Origin: Firmicutes bacterium UBA4882
GTDB taxonomy: Bacteria > Bacillota > UBA4882
Length of the DNA stretch: 19,210 bases
Direction of reading: 5' to 3'
Assembly: GCA_002399265.1 (NCBI GenBank)
Contig: DHDG01000021.1
Coordinates: 1 to 19,210, forward strand
This document shows positions 1 through 6,601 of the stretch, piece after piece. The position numbers and the translations under genes are program-made. How positions within the stretch are numbered: position 1 is the stretch's first letter; each line of letters begins with the position of its first letter. The notes below the pieces were generated by a model. It saw nothing but the letters and a program-made list of their open reading frames with translations, did not search any database and was not told the DNA's origin.

Positions 1-135
1 GCGCAACAGCTGCGGATTGACAATCTCCAGCACTGTCCCGACTGTCATCAGGGTGGCGAAAATCAACACCAAACGCCACTGTGGTTTTAGATATTTATAT
101 AGTAGCTTCGTATAAGCTGCGGCAGGAATCTTCAT
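1..135 (-). CDS. ABC transporter, membrane/ATPase protein, N-terminal fragment
   Basis: Reading leftwards from an ATG at 133-135, 45 codons are open to the window edge. The peptide begins MKIPAAAYTKLLYKYLKPQW and continues with a hydrophobic stretch and then EIVNPQLLR. A short basic or amphipathic lead, 'YLKPQW', a first membrane helix and 'NPQLL' are typical of the start of type-1 ABC exporter half-transporters, in which the membrane domain is fused to the ATPase. A GAGGTG ribosome binding site lies about 9 bases upstream of the ATG. The ATPase motifs would be outside the window, so the substrate cannot be judged and the family call rests on the N-terminus only. It runs in the same direction as the methyltransferase at 202-1071, about 66 bases downstream of it, so the two may be cotranscribed. 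Confidence 0.6.
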   Translation of the reverse strand, partial: MKIPAAAYTKLLYKYLKPQWRLVLIFATLMTVGTVLEIVNPQLLR

Positions 136-201
136 AATTAGTGCACCTCACTCGCGCGTTGCCCTCTTGCCTACAAGCCTCGCGCCGCTTACCTCTTGTT
201 C

Positions 202-1071
202 TTACTGTTTAACTGCCCAGAAAGTTGCCCGCCCGGAATTCGGCAGTAAGGCGCCCCGGGTCTCTGTTCCAGCAAAGGCCTCTCTAATCTCAAAACCGCA
301 ACCTTCAATCCAAGTACGCATTTCTGTAACCGAAGTGGGGTGGACAGTCACATCCCATTGCGCCTCTTCCTTGCGGCCATCAGGATATTTCAATTCTGCC
401 CGGCGATGAGCTTTCCAGATGCGGTTTTCCCGGTCAACCGCTACCGTCGTACAATAACCCTGCAGGTGCACCCCATGTGCACAAACGCCGCTTGGAAATG
501 CTTTACCTTCCACCCCAATATCACACCATGACTCATCCAGCAATCCATCCATACAGTCACCATCGGTGAATAAAGCCCCGCCCGGTTTCAACGCTTGATA
601 GGCTGCGCGGATAACATGCCGTTGTTCCTGGACCGAAGCCAATTCATAAAAGCAGTTGCCCCCCAGAATTACCAAATCATAACCGCCTGGCCAGTCTGTT
701 TTTAATACATCGGCAAGTTTCAGCGTAATCCGGCTACGCGTCTGCTCAGACAATTGTTTAGCTTTTTCCTCAAGGAATTTCAGCATACCATCCGAACCAT
801 CCAAGCCGGTAATCTGGCATCCGGTTTGTGCAATGGGGAGCAGTATTCTGCCAGTACCGCAAAAAGGCTCCAGTACATTTTGAATGCCTGACTCTTTGAT
901 TTTCGCCAGCAAATATTCCACATCGTGAGTCTCGGTTTCGTACTGATCATAAATTTCTGCCAAGTGATTGATTTCATATCCGTTCAAACTAAAGCCCCCC
1001 CCAAAAAATGCGCGAAGCAGACTGATACCATCATAACAAAACGCGCCTAAACACCAAAGCACCTTGTTCAT
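202..1071 (-). CDS. class I SAM-dependent methyltransferase
   Basis: A 289-residue soluble protein with the Rossmann methyltransferase signature. Motif I is VLEPFCGTGR (about 66-75), followed by the acidic end of strand 2 in LDGSDGML (D91). Strand 4 is YDLVILGGN, and the post-motif is LKPGGALFTDGD. It should bind S-adenosylmethionine and methylate an unidentified substrate; the C-terminal half resembles the small-molecule methyltransferase_25/11 group. The first ~28 residues (Cys- and Phe-rich, ending in FFGGG) do not look like the family and are encoded across a run of eight G. A TTG at 985-987, just after the G-run, is a plausible true start, giving about 261 residues. The ATG at 1069-1071 has only a distant GGAG. 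It lies upstream of, and codirectional with, the ABC transporter gene. Confidence 0.8.
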   Translation of the reverse strand: MNKVLWCLGAFCYDGISLLRAFFGGGFSLNGYEINHLAEIYDQYETETHDVEYLLAKIKESGIQNVLEPFCGTGRILLPIAQTGCQITGLDGSDGMLKFLEEKAKQLSEQTRSRITLKLADVLKTDWPGGYDLVILGGNCFYELASVQEQRHVIRAAYQALKPGGALFTDGDCMDGLLDESWCDIGVEGKAFPSGVCAHGVHLQGYCTTVAVDRENRIWKAHRRAELKYPDGRKEEAQWDVTVHPTSVTEMRTWIEGCGFEIREAFAGTETRGALLPNSGRATFWAVKQ

Positions 1072-1122
1072 TTCTGAAATGATCTCTCCATCCTCTGGCT
1101 GGCATGAGAGATGGCAATGATT

Positions 1123-1148
1123 TATAATTAATTTGCTTCCAGGAAGCA
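1123..1148 (+). promoter_or_regulatory. -10 box and palindromic operator candidate before the transglutaminase gene
   Basis: A perfect TATAAT at 1123-1128 sits 44 bases before the ATG at 1172, though no good -35 box is visible at the usual spacing. A perfect inverted repeat, TGCTTCC-A-GGAAGCA (1134-1148), begins 5 bases after the -10. That is where a repressor would block initiation, and a weak -35 would also fit activator dependence. The operator role is inferred from position and symmetry only. Confidence 0.35.
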
Positions 1149-1171
1149 GAACTTGAGAAAGGGCTGGAAAA

Positions 1172-2020
1172 ATGAAAAGACATCATTCTGCCATATTGTC
1201 TATGCTGCTGTTATTAATGGGGAGTATCTCGTCCATGAATGTAATCGGCGCTATGCCGATACCGATGCTGCAATTTGCAGATCATGAAGAAGCTTACGAA
1301 TTCATCTGGAATAACCCCAATGACCAATATCTCGCCGATTTACGCACCAAGTATGAGCTTGAAAAGCTGGTTGCAGGAGCCAAATCTGATTTGGACCGGG
1401 TGAGAATCGTCTCCGCCTGGGTAAGCGGATTATGGCACCATGACGGCTGGAATACGCCCAAGCAAAATGATCCGCTTTATATATTGGACCAGGTTCAAAA
1501 GGGTGAGCAGTTCCGCTGTGTTGAATATGCCATCGTTATTAACGGCTGTCTGAACGCCTTAGGGATACCCTCCCGTACTCTGTCCTTAAAAACTGCCGAT
1601 GTTGAGACCCGGGAGTTTGGAGCCGGTCACGTTGTGGTAGAAGCCTGGCTGCGTGATGCAAAGCGCTGGACATTTGCCGACGGTCAGTGGAATGCTGTTC
1701 CGACTTATAAAAATGAGCCAATATCAGCTGTTGAATTCCAGCGTTACATAGCGAAAGATGCTTCCAGACTGCGCATTGAAGGGTTTAGCCGTAAAAATAA
1801 AACCATCTACTTTGAATGGATCGCTGAGTATCTCTATTATTTCGATGTTGCTTTGGATAGTAGGGGTGTCGGGCAAAGTACTCCGCAGCGGTTGATGCTG
1901 GTTCCCTCCGGCGCTCCGCAGCCCACAGTATTCCAGAGAAATTGGCCCATCGCTAATATGGCTTACACCAATTCAGCACGCGCTTTTTATCCGACACCGG
2001 TATTAGTATCGGAGGACTAG
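1172..2020 (+). CDS. secreted transglutaminase-like (cysteine protease fold) protein
   Basis: A 282-residue protein. It begins with MKRHHS and a hydrophobic stretch (about residues 7-27, ILSMLLLLMGSIS...IGA), which is a signal peptide or membrane anchor. The following domain carries the three transglutaminase-core residues in order: Cys116 in RCVEYA, His153 in GHVVVEAW, and Asp170 in FADGQWN. 'LGIPSRTL' between Cys and His is also typical of the family. Such bacterial proteins are usually peptidases or amidases acting outside the cytoplasm; the substrate here is unknown. The start has a purine-rich site (AAAGGG/GGAAA) directly upstream. The gene is transcribed alone, divergent from the methyltransferase and convergent with tyrS, from which it is separated by a palindromic repeat. 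Confidence 0.8.
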   Translation: MKRHHSAILSMLLLLMGSISSMNVIGAMPIPMLQFADHEEAYEFIWNNPNDQYLADLRTKYELEKLVAGAKSDLDRVRIVSAWVSGLWHHDGWNTPKQNDPLYILDQVQKGEQFRCVEYAIVINGCLNALGIPSRTLSLKTADVETREFGAGHVVVEAWLRDAKRWTFADGQWNAVPTYKNEPISAVEFQRYIAKDASRLRIEGFSRKNKTIYFEWIAEYLYYFDVALDSRGVGQSTPQRLMLVPSGAPQPTVFQRNWPIANMAYTNSARAFYPTPVLVSED

Positions 2021-2021
2021 C

Positions 2022-2119
2022 GGAACCTTGGGGACGGCGAGGAACCTTGGGGACGGTTCTAAAAGTTCCAAACCCCAGATAATGGCAAAAGGAACTTTTA
2101 GAACCGTCCCCAAGGTTCC
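2022..2119. repeat. palindromic repeat element with perfect 29-bp inverted arms
   Basis: The arms at 2041-2069 and 2091-2119 are perfect reverse complements. Each begins or ends with GGAACCTTGGGGACGGTTCT or its complement, and they enclose a 21-base loop. A partial extra copy, GGAACCTTGGGGACGG, lies directly in front at 2022-2037 (a tandem of period 19), and another partial copy (AAGGTTC) follows the right arm. The element fills the gap between two convergent genes. It resembles the dispersed REP/MITE-like palindromes with 'GGAACC...GGGGACGGTTC' cores that I recall from Clostridia-type genomes. It lacks a T-run, so it is not a classical terminator, though transcripts from either side would form a very strong hairpin. 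Confidence 0.85.
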
Positions 2120-2130
2120 AAGGTTCGCGG

Positions 2131-3312
2131 TTAGATTTCGAGGCGCGCATACTTTCTCTTTCCGGCCTTGATAATCATTCCGGCGACTGGTACCACCGTC
2201 TGATTCGGGTCCGTGATGCGCAAGCCGTCTACGTTGAGCCCACCCTGCTCAATCAGCCGTCGGCCCTCACTCTTGGAGCTAACGAGGTTGCATTGGCAGA
2301 GTAGGGTAACGGCGTCCACCGGGGATGGGGCTAAACGGACCACCGGCATCTCGTCGGGTTGCTCCTTCCTTTGAACGACCTGCGCAAACCGTTCCGCAGC
2401 CTCCTGCGCTTCCTCCGCCCCATGGTACTGAGCAACGATCTCCCAGGCCAGTCTCTTCTTAGCTTCCATTGGATGCAATTCGCCCCGCTCAAACGCCTCC
2501 CGCGCCTGCTCAAGGTCGCTCATCGGCATATCCGTACAGGCTTCCAGATAGATAAAGATCAATTCGTCTTTAATGGACATACATTTGCCGTATTGTTCAT
2601 CCGGCGGATCCAGGATCGTGATGACATTCCCCCAACTGGTACTCATTTTGCGACCATCCGTGCCTTCGATCAGGCGGTTGGTTAACACGCTTTGCGGTTC
2701 CTGATCAAACACGCGCTGTAACGTCCGGCCAGCCATCAGATTGAATATTTGATCCGTACCGCCCAGTTCGACGTCTGTTTTCAGCGCCACCGAATCGTAG
2801 CCTTGCATCAACGGGTACAGCAGCTCATGCAGACCGATTGGTTTTTCGGACTGATAACGCAAGGCAAAATTCTCCCGTTCCAGCATCTGAGCGACCGTGA
2901 AATGCGAGGTCAGCTGTACGACATCCTGAAAGCCGAGCGCCGCCAGCCAGGTGGAATTATAATGAAATTCCACCTGATTAAGGTCCAGGATCTTGCCGAT
3001 TTGGGCCTGGTAACCTGCCATATTGCCCCGCACTGCCTCAGGTGTCAGCATGGGACGCTGCGCATCTTTGTCGGAGGAATCACCGATCTGACCAGTAAAA
3101 TCCCCGACTACCAGCAGAATGATATGCCCCAGCTTTTAAAACTGCCGCAGTTTGCGCAGCGGTACGGAGCGACCAAGATGAATCCGTGGCCCGGTCGGGT
3201 CAATCCCCAGCTTAACCCGCAGCCTTTTCCCGGAGCGTAAGTCTGCCTCGAGCTTTTCACGCACGATAATATCCGCGACCGATCTTTCCAGCAGCTCTTG
3301 AATTTGATCCAT
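2131..3312 (-). pseudogene. tyrS: tyrosyl-tRNA synthetase interrupted by one in-frame TAA
   Basis: Reading from the ATG at 3310-3312, 393 codons stay in one frame to the TAA at 2131-2133, except for a TAA at codon 59 (3136-3138). Before it lie the ATP-binding signature GIDPTGPRIHLGR (residues 36-48, HLGR in place of HIGH) and LRKLRQF. After it the sequence resumes without loss as KLGHIILLVVGDFTGQIG. Homologues have Gln at the stop (LRQFQxLGH), so a single CAA to TAA change explains it. The tyrosine-site pattern YPLMQGYDS (about 166-174), KMSTS (222-226) and a C-terminal S4-like RNA-binding domain are intact, and the length is normal for TyrRS. A downstream restart, for example at 3051, would lack HLGR and should be inactive. 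The gene normally charges tRNA-Tyr. A second tyrS elsewhere, readthrough or a sequencing error are the alternatives to loss of function. Confidence 0.85.
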
Positions 3313-3334
3313 ATTTTACTCCTCCTTTTTTGGC

Positions 3335-3705
3335 AAAAAATAAACCCGTCCTGAAAAGGACGGGCTATTGCCGTGGTACCACCTTTTTACGCTTCCCTAA
3401 TACCGCACTTGCTGTTCAGCATTACCGCGCTGCGTTGCGCCACACCATACTGTCCAGCACTGCTTGCATGCGAAAGCCTCTGCCCGCGCTAACACGCGGC
3501 GGCGCAATAACGGGCGTTCCCGCCACCCCCTACAGCCCTGCATCCCACATGCGCACGCAACGCACGCGCGGGAGCCAGAGTTTTTGGGATGGGACTCCGG
3601 AGAGTAATTCGGAGTACAGCTTCCTGCCTGTTTCCACCAACCACAGGCTCTCTGGAAGGCTAGACCGTACCCTACTAGGGCTCCTTCATCGTCATTGACG
3701 ATATT
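3335..3705 (-). promoter_or_regulatory. T-box leader riboswitch, tyrosine-specific
   Basis: In RNA sense, the leader has the distal loop/AG-bulge region (AGTAGGGTACGG), AGAGAGCC, GGTTGGTGGAAAC and then GAATTACTCTCCGGAG. The last holds a UAC specifier (3604-3606) for tyrosine. The antiterminator T-box sequence GGTGGTACCACGG lies at about 3371-3383. The terminator follows as CCCGTCC-loop-GGACGGG (3345-3364) with a T-rich tract (3335-3344). An AGGAGG ribosome binding site then precedes tyrS. Uncharged tRNA-Tyr should pair with the specifier and with the T-box, favouring readthrough. About 220 bases of GC-rich sequence separate specifier and T-box and probably form stems II and III. Confidence 0.9.
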
Positions 3706-3711
3706 TTACCA

Positions 3712-3740
3712 ATCTTACATGATCACTGGCCCATAGTCAA
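3712..3740 (-). promoter_or_regulatory. sigma-A-type promoter of the tyrS T-box transcript
   Basis: On the minus strand TTGACT (3735-3740) and TAAGAT (3712-3717) are separated by exactly 17 bases. Transcription would begin near 3705, immediately before stem I of the T-box leader. Confidence 0.7.
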
Positions 3741-3847
3741 GATCCATCGGCATCAATTTTGCGGATGCTTTTTTCGGATTGCTGCGCTGTTATTTTTCCA
3801 GATATTTATTTTATGAACCTGAAACTAAATGGGTTTATTTTCGTCAT

Positions 3848-3885
3848 ACTATTTGATATACAAACTATTTTAATGTCAAACTATA
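3848..3885 (+). promoter_or_regulatory. candidate operator before the flavin oxidoreductase gene
   Basis: Upstream of the ATG at 3908 lies an AT-rich stretch with a short palindrome TTTG-ATATA-CAAA (3852-3864) and a repeated CAAACTAT (3861-3868 and 3877-3884, 16 bases apart). The palindrome resembles the TTTGA...TCAAA sites bound by FabT-type MarR regulators. That would be fitting in front of a FabK-like gene, but the match is short and the link is an inference. I see no unambiguous -35/-10 pair here. Confidence 0.35.
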
Positions 3886-3907
3886 TCATGATAATGGAGG
3901 AAACACA

Positions 3908-4864
3908 ATGATTACACCGTTGCGGATCGCGCACATGACTCCCCAGCTGCCTATCATTCAAGGAGGTATGGCTGTACGGGTTTCCACCGGCAAATTGGCA
4001 GCCGCAGTTGCGAATGCCGGCGGCATTGGCACCATTGCCGGCACAGGCTTATCGCCCCGGGAACTAATCGCCGAAATTCGCAAGGCACGTCAGCAATCGC
4101 CCGGTTATATCGGTGTCAATGTTCTCTTTGCTGTTAATCAGTTTGCAGAACTCGTAAGAACCGCTATGCGCGAAAAAGTCGACTTCATCATTTCCGGGGC
4201 AGGCTTTTCCCGGGACATGTTTACGTGGGGCAAGGAATTTGGAGTTCCGGTCATATCTATCGTTTCCTCAGCACGCCTGGCAGCCACTGCTGAAAAAATG
4301 GGGGCAGCCGCGATCGTAGCCGAAGGCAAGGAGGCCGGCGGTCATCTAGGTACGGACCGTTCCGTAAAAGAAATCCTGCCGGAGGTGCTTCAGGCTACAA
4401 ACCTTCCGGTAATAGCAGCCGGCGGCATCATGGATGGCTTCGATGCTGCGGAAGTTATCAAGATGGGAGCTGCCGGCGTCCAAATGGCCACGCGCTTTGT
4501 CACTAGCACCGAATGTGAAGCGGACGACAATTTTAAGAAAATGTATCTGACTGCTTCTCAAGACGACGTTGTCTTGATCAAGAGTCCCGTCGGAATGCCC
4601 GGGCGAGCGCTACGCAACAAGTTTACCGAGTTATTGCAGCGCGCCGATTCCCATCCGCTGATCGAAAAATGCCGCCAATGCCTGAAACGTTGCAGCGCGG
4701 AGTATTGCATTATGGATGTCCTACGCAAATCCGTTACCGGGGACACAGAAAACGGATTGGTTTTCGCCGGTGAGTCGGTGTACAAAGTGAAACAGATCCT
4801 GCCGGTTAGAGAAATTATGCAGCAGTTGGTCACCCAACTAGAGACGGCTCTGGGAAACGCCTGA
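3908..4864 (+). CDS. FMN-dependent nitronate monooxygenase / FabK-like oxidoreductase
   Basis: A 318-residue TIM-barrel flavoprotein of the 2-nitropropane dioxygenase (NMO/FabK) family. It has IIQGGMAVRVS near the N-terminus (about 16-26), NAGGIGTIAG (36-45), GVNVLF, SGAGF, EAGGHLG with the usual active-site His146, the phosphate-binding loop AAGGIMDG (170-177) and GVQMATRFV (190-198). A C-terminal cluster C255-x2-C258-x3-C262-x4-C267 (ending YCI) followed by GLVFAGESVYKV is found in a common clostridial branch of the family; its role is unclear. It oxidises alkyl nitronates or reduces enoyl thioesters, and which of these applies cannot be told from sequence. The start is supported by GGAGG 7 bases upstream. 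It is monocistronic as far as visible. Confidence 0.85.
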   Translation: MITPLRIAHMTPQLPIIQGGMAVRVSTGKLAAAVANAGGIGTIAGTGLSPRELIAEIRKARQQSPGYIGVNVLFAVNQFAELVRTAMREKVDFIISGAGFSRDMFTWGKEFGVPVISIVSSARLAATAEKMGAAAIVAEGKEAGGHLGTDRSVKEILPEVLQATNLPVIAAGGIMDGFDAAEVIKMGAAGVQMATRFVTSTECEADDNFKKMYLTASQDDVVLIKSPVGMPGRALRNKFTELLQRADSHPLIEKCRQCLKRCSAEYCIMDVLRKSVTGDTENGLVFAGESVYKVKQILPVREIMQQLVTQLETALGNA

Positions 4865-4876
4865 TCGGGTACCACT

Positions 4877-5125
4877 TCATAAAATGGTTTGATAATCGCT
4901 TGCACCATAAAGAATACGCGTGATAATCACCTGATGCTCTTGCTCCTGAACCATATAGAATACCATATAATTATCGACGATCAATTTTCGGTAGCCTCGT
5001 TTCTTTAGAGGTTCATCGAGCACAAAACTGCGGGAATGTGGAAATGTCTTTAGCCGCATTATGCGGCTTTCAATTTCATCCATTAAGCGCTCTGCAGCAT
5101 CAGGAGCCAAGATGGCCATAGCCAT
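4877..5125 (-). pseudogene. RelE/ParE-type toxin, C-terminal remnant
   Basis: 82 residues beginning MAMAILAPDAAERLMDEIES. The body LMDEIESRIMRLKTFPHS...LDEPLKKRGYRKLIVDNYMVFYMV...ILYGASDYQTIL is the central and C-terminal part of ParE/RelE mRNA-interferase or gyrase-type toxins, with the conserved GYRKL, NYxVFY and RxLYGxxDY motifs. The usual first ~30 residues (strand 1 and helix 1) are missing: a stop lies three codons upstream of the ATG. The sequence just upstream is instead the N-terminus of the antitoxin in another frame (5100-5219). The toxin has therefore lost its N-terminus through a deletion that joined it to the antitoxin gene, and it is probably inactive. Confidence 0.8.
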
Positions 5126-5219
5126 TCTTCGTTATGAAAACAGGTTCTTTACTCTCGTGACATATTTCGGAAATCTCGTTGGTATTACGCAAATCAGTTA
5201 TTGGTCTTATTTTTGGCAT
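5100..5219 (-). pseudogene. Phd/YefM-type antitoxin, N-terminal remnant
   Basis: From an ATG at 5217-5219, preceded by GAGGTGACC as a ribosome binding site, 39 codons read MPKIRPITDLRNTNEISEIC and then HESKEPVFITKNGYGHLGS before a TGA. This is the DNA-binding N-terminus of Phd/YefM antitoxins (RPxSDLRNxxxEI, PVFITKNGxG). Full-length members run 80-90 residues; here the rest, including the toxin-binding C-terminus, is missing. The reading frame runs into the ParE-like toxin body, which overlaps it in another frame from 5125. The overlap shows that one deletion removed the end of the antitoxin and the start of the toxin. Confidence 0.75.
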
Positions 5220-5270
5220 CCTGGTCACCTCGCATTATTTATGTCACAGAAGCTAATTCCATAGAATGAC

Positions 5271-6515
5271 CTACCGCCGCCGCGCAAGCCGCGGCACCCA
5301 AGTTACAACACTCGCCAAAAACAGGGCCAAGGTGACGATGGCGATGGCTGCTGGAAGGACGGAGATTCCGCCCTGATCGGCGACCCTTCCGACGGCCGCC
5401 GGTACTATCAGCCCTCCAAAAGAAGCGATCAGCGACATTGTGCCTGATACAGTGGCGGTACGGCCCGGATATTGCGAGATCACCGACACCATAGCGGTAG
5501 GAAAGATCCCGCCCATCGCCATGCCAAGGACGAAGATAAGCAGTAGCGCCGGCAGCCCGCCCTGCACAGCCCACCAGCTCAGGGCCAGTACGGCTGATGC
5601 CAGACAGGCACCCATCAGAAATTTGCCAAAACCGAGCCGGTCTGAAATCCTGCCAGCAATCAGGCGGCCGATCGTGAGCGACAACCAAAACACACCGGAT
5701 GTCAGGGCTGGCGGAAAAGCGTTTGCCCAGGTCAGACTGTCCCAGAAGCTCGGCAGCCAGCCGAATACGGACACTTCCAGCCCGACATAGAAAAATAAGA
5801 TCAAACCGGTCAACAGCAGAAAACTACCGCCGTACCAGTGGAACCGTGCTTGCTTCGGAGCCGACCGCTTGTCAGAGATCGCAACCGGGGTCAGCGCCGA
5901 AGCCGGGGCCGCGGTTGACGCCGCGGTCGCGGTCGAGGCTGAAGCCGGATCTGGGCATGGAGTTGAGCCTAGACCTGGAATTCTAATCAGGAAGAGCGCG
6001 CCGATCATCACCAATGGTGCAATTGACGAGACCGCAAAAATGGTGCGCCAACTCATCTGACCTAAGAGCAACGCGCTCAGCACCGGGCCACAAATTGCTC
6101 CCAAACCATAGAAAACATGCAGCCGATTCATAGCCGCCCCTTTGTTGGTGCCGCTAGTGTCGGCACACAAAGCATTAATCGCGACTTGATACACTCCAAA
6201 CCCGGTTCCGATGCAGATCATCGATAAAAATGCCGGTGCAAACGACCGGGCCAGTACAATTAATAACAGGCCAAGCAAAAGAGAAGCGCTTCCAGCTAAT
6301 AAAGCTGATTTTTTACCGAAGCGATCCGCCGCATAACCACCCGCCAAGGCGGCAATCAATGTTCCGATTGACTGTGCGGAGAGAACCGCTCCCACCTGAC
6401 TATAGGTCAGCCCAAGAGCGGTGCGCACTTCCGGCAGTAGCGGAGCGATCAGCGTCCCAACCATGCCAGCCGTGATAAAGCCAAAATACTGGATGAATTT
6501 CAGTTTTCTGTCCAT
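5271..6515 (-). CDS. MFS transporter
   Basis: A 414-residue membrane protein with the pattern of 12 transmembrane helices. The helix 2-3 loop carries the MFS signature GGYAADRFGKKSAL (about residues 59-72), with its second-half counterpart GRLIAGRISDRLGFGKF. The central cytoplasmic loop is longer than usual and Ala/Ser/Thr/Pro-rich (about residues 183-216). The longest open frame begins at a TTG (6516-6518), but the next codon is ATG (6513-6515), better spaced from AGGAGA, so I choose the ATG. It lies 83 bases downstream of the deaminase gene on the same strand, suggesting one transcript and import or export of the deaminase substrate or product. Substrate specificity is not visible. Confidence 0.85.
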   Translation of the reverse strand: MDRKLKFIQYFGFITAGMVGTLIAPLLPEVRTALGLTYSQVGAVLSAQSIGTLIAALAGGYAADRFGKKSALLAGSASLLLGLLLIVLARSFAPAFLSMICIGTGFGVYQVAINALCADTSGTNKGAAMNRLHVFYGLGAICGPVLSALLLGQMSWRTIFAVSSIAPLVMIGALFLIRIPGLGSTPCPDPASASTATAASTAAPASALTPVAISDKRSAPKQARFHWYGGSFLLLTGLILFFYVGLEVSVFGWLPSFWDSLTWANAFPPALTSGVFWLSLTIGRLIAGRISDRLGFGKFLMGACLASAVLALSWWAVQGGLPALLLIFVLGMAMGGIFPTAMVSVISQYPGRTATVSGTMSLIASFGGLIVPAAVGRVADQGGISVLPAAIAIVTLALFLASVVTWVPRLARRR

Positions 6516-6601
6516 CAATTTCTCCTACTACCTCTGCCAATATTGCTACATATAATTCTATCTGACTCTACCGACCCAGGCAATAGTGACTCATAGGTGC
6601 C

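Noticed and set aside
3136..3138. TAA in tyrS as a programmed recoding site
   Set aside because: UAA is not a selenocysteine or pyrrolysine codon and I see no recoding structure; a mutation or sequence error is simpler.
3330..3698. 122-residue open frame on the plus strand
   Set aside because: It lies wholly on the opposite strand of the T-box leader; its composition follows the RNA stems and it has no family resemblance.
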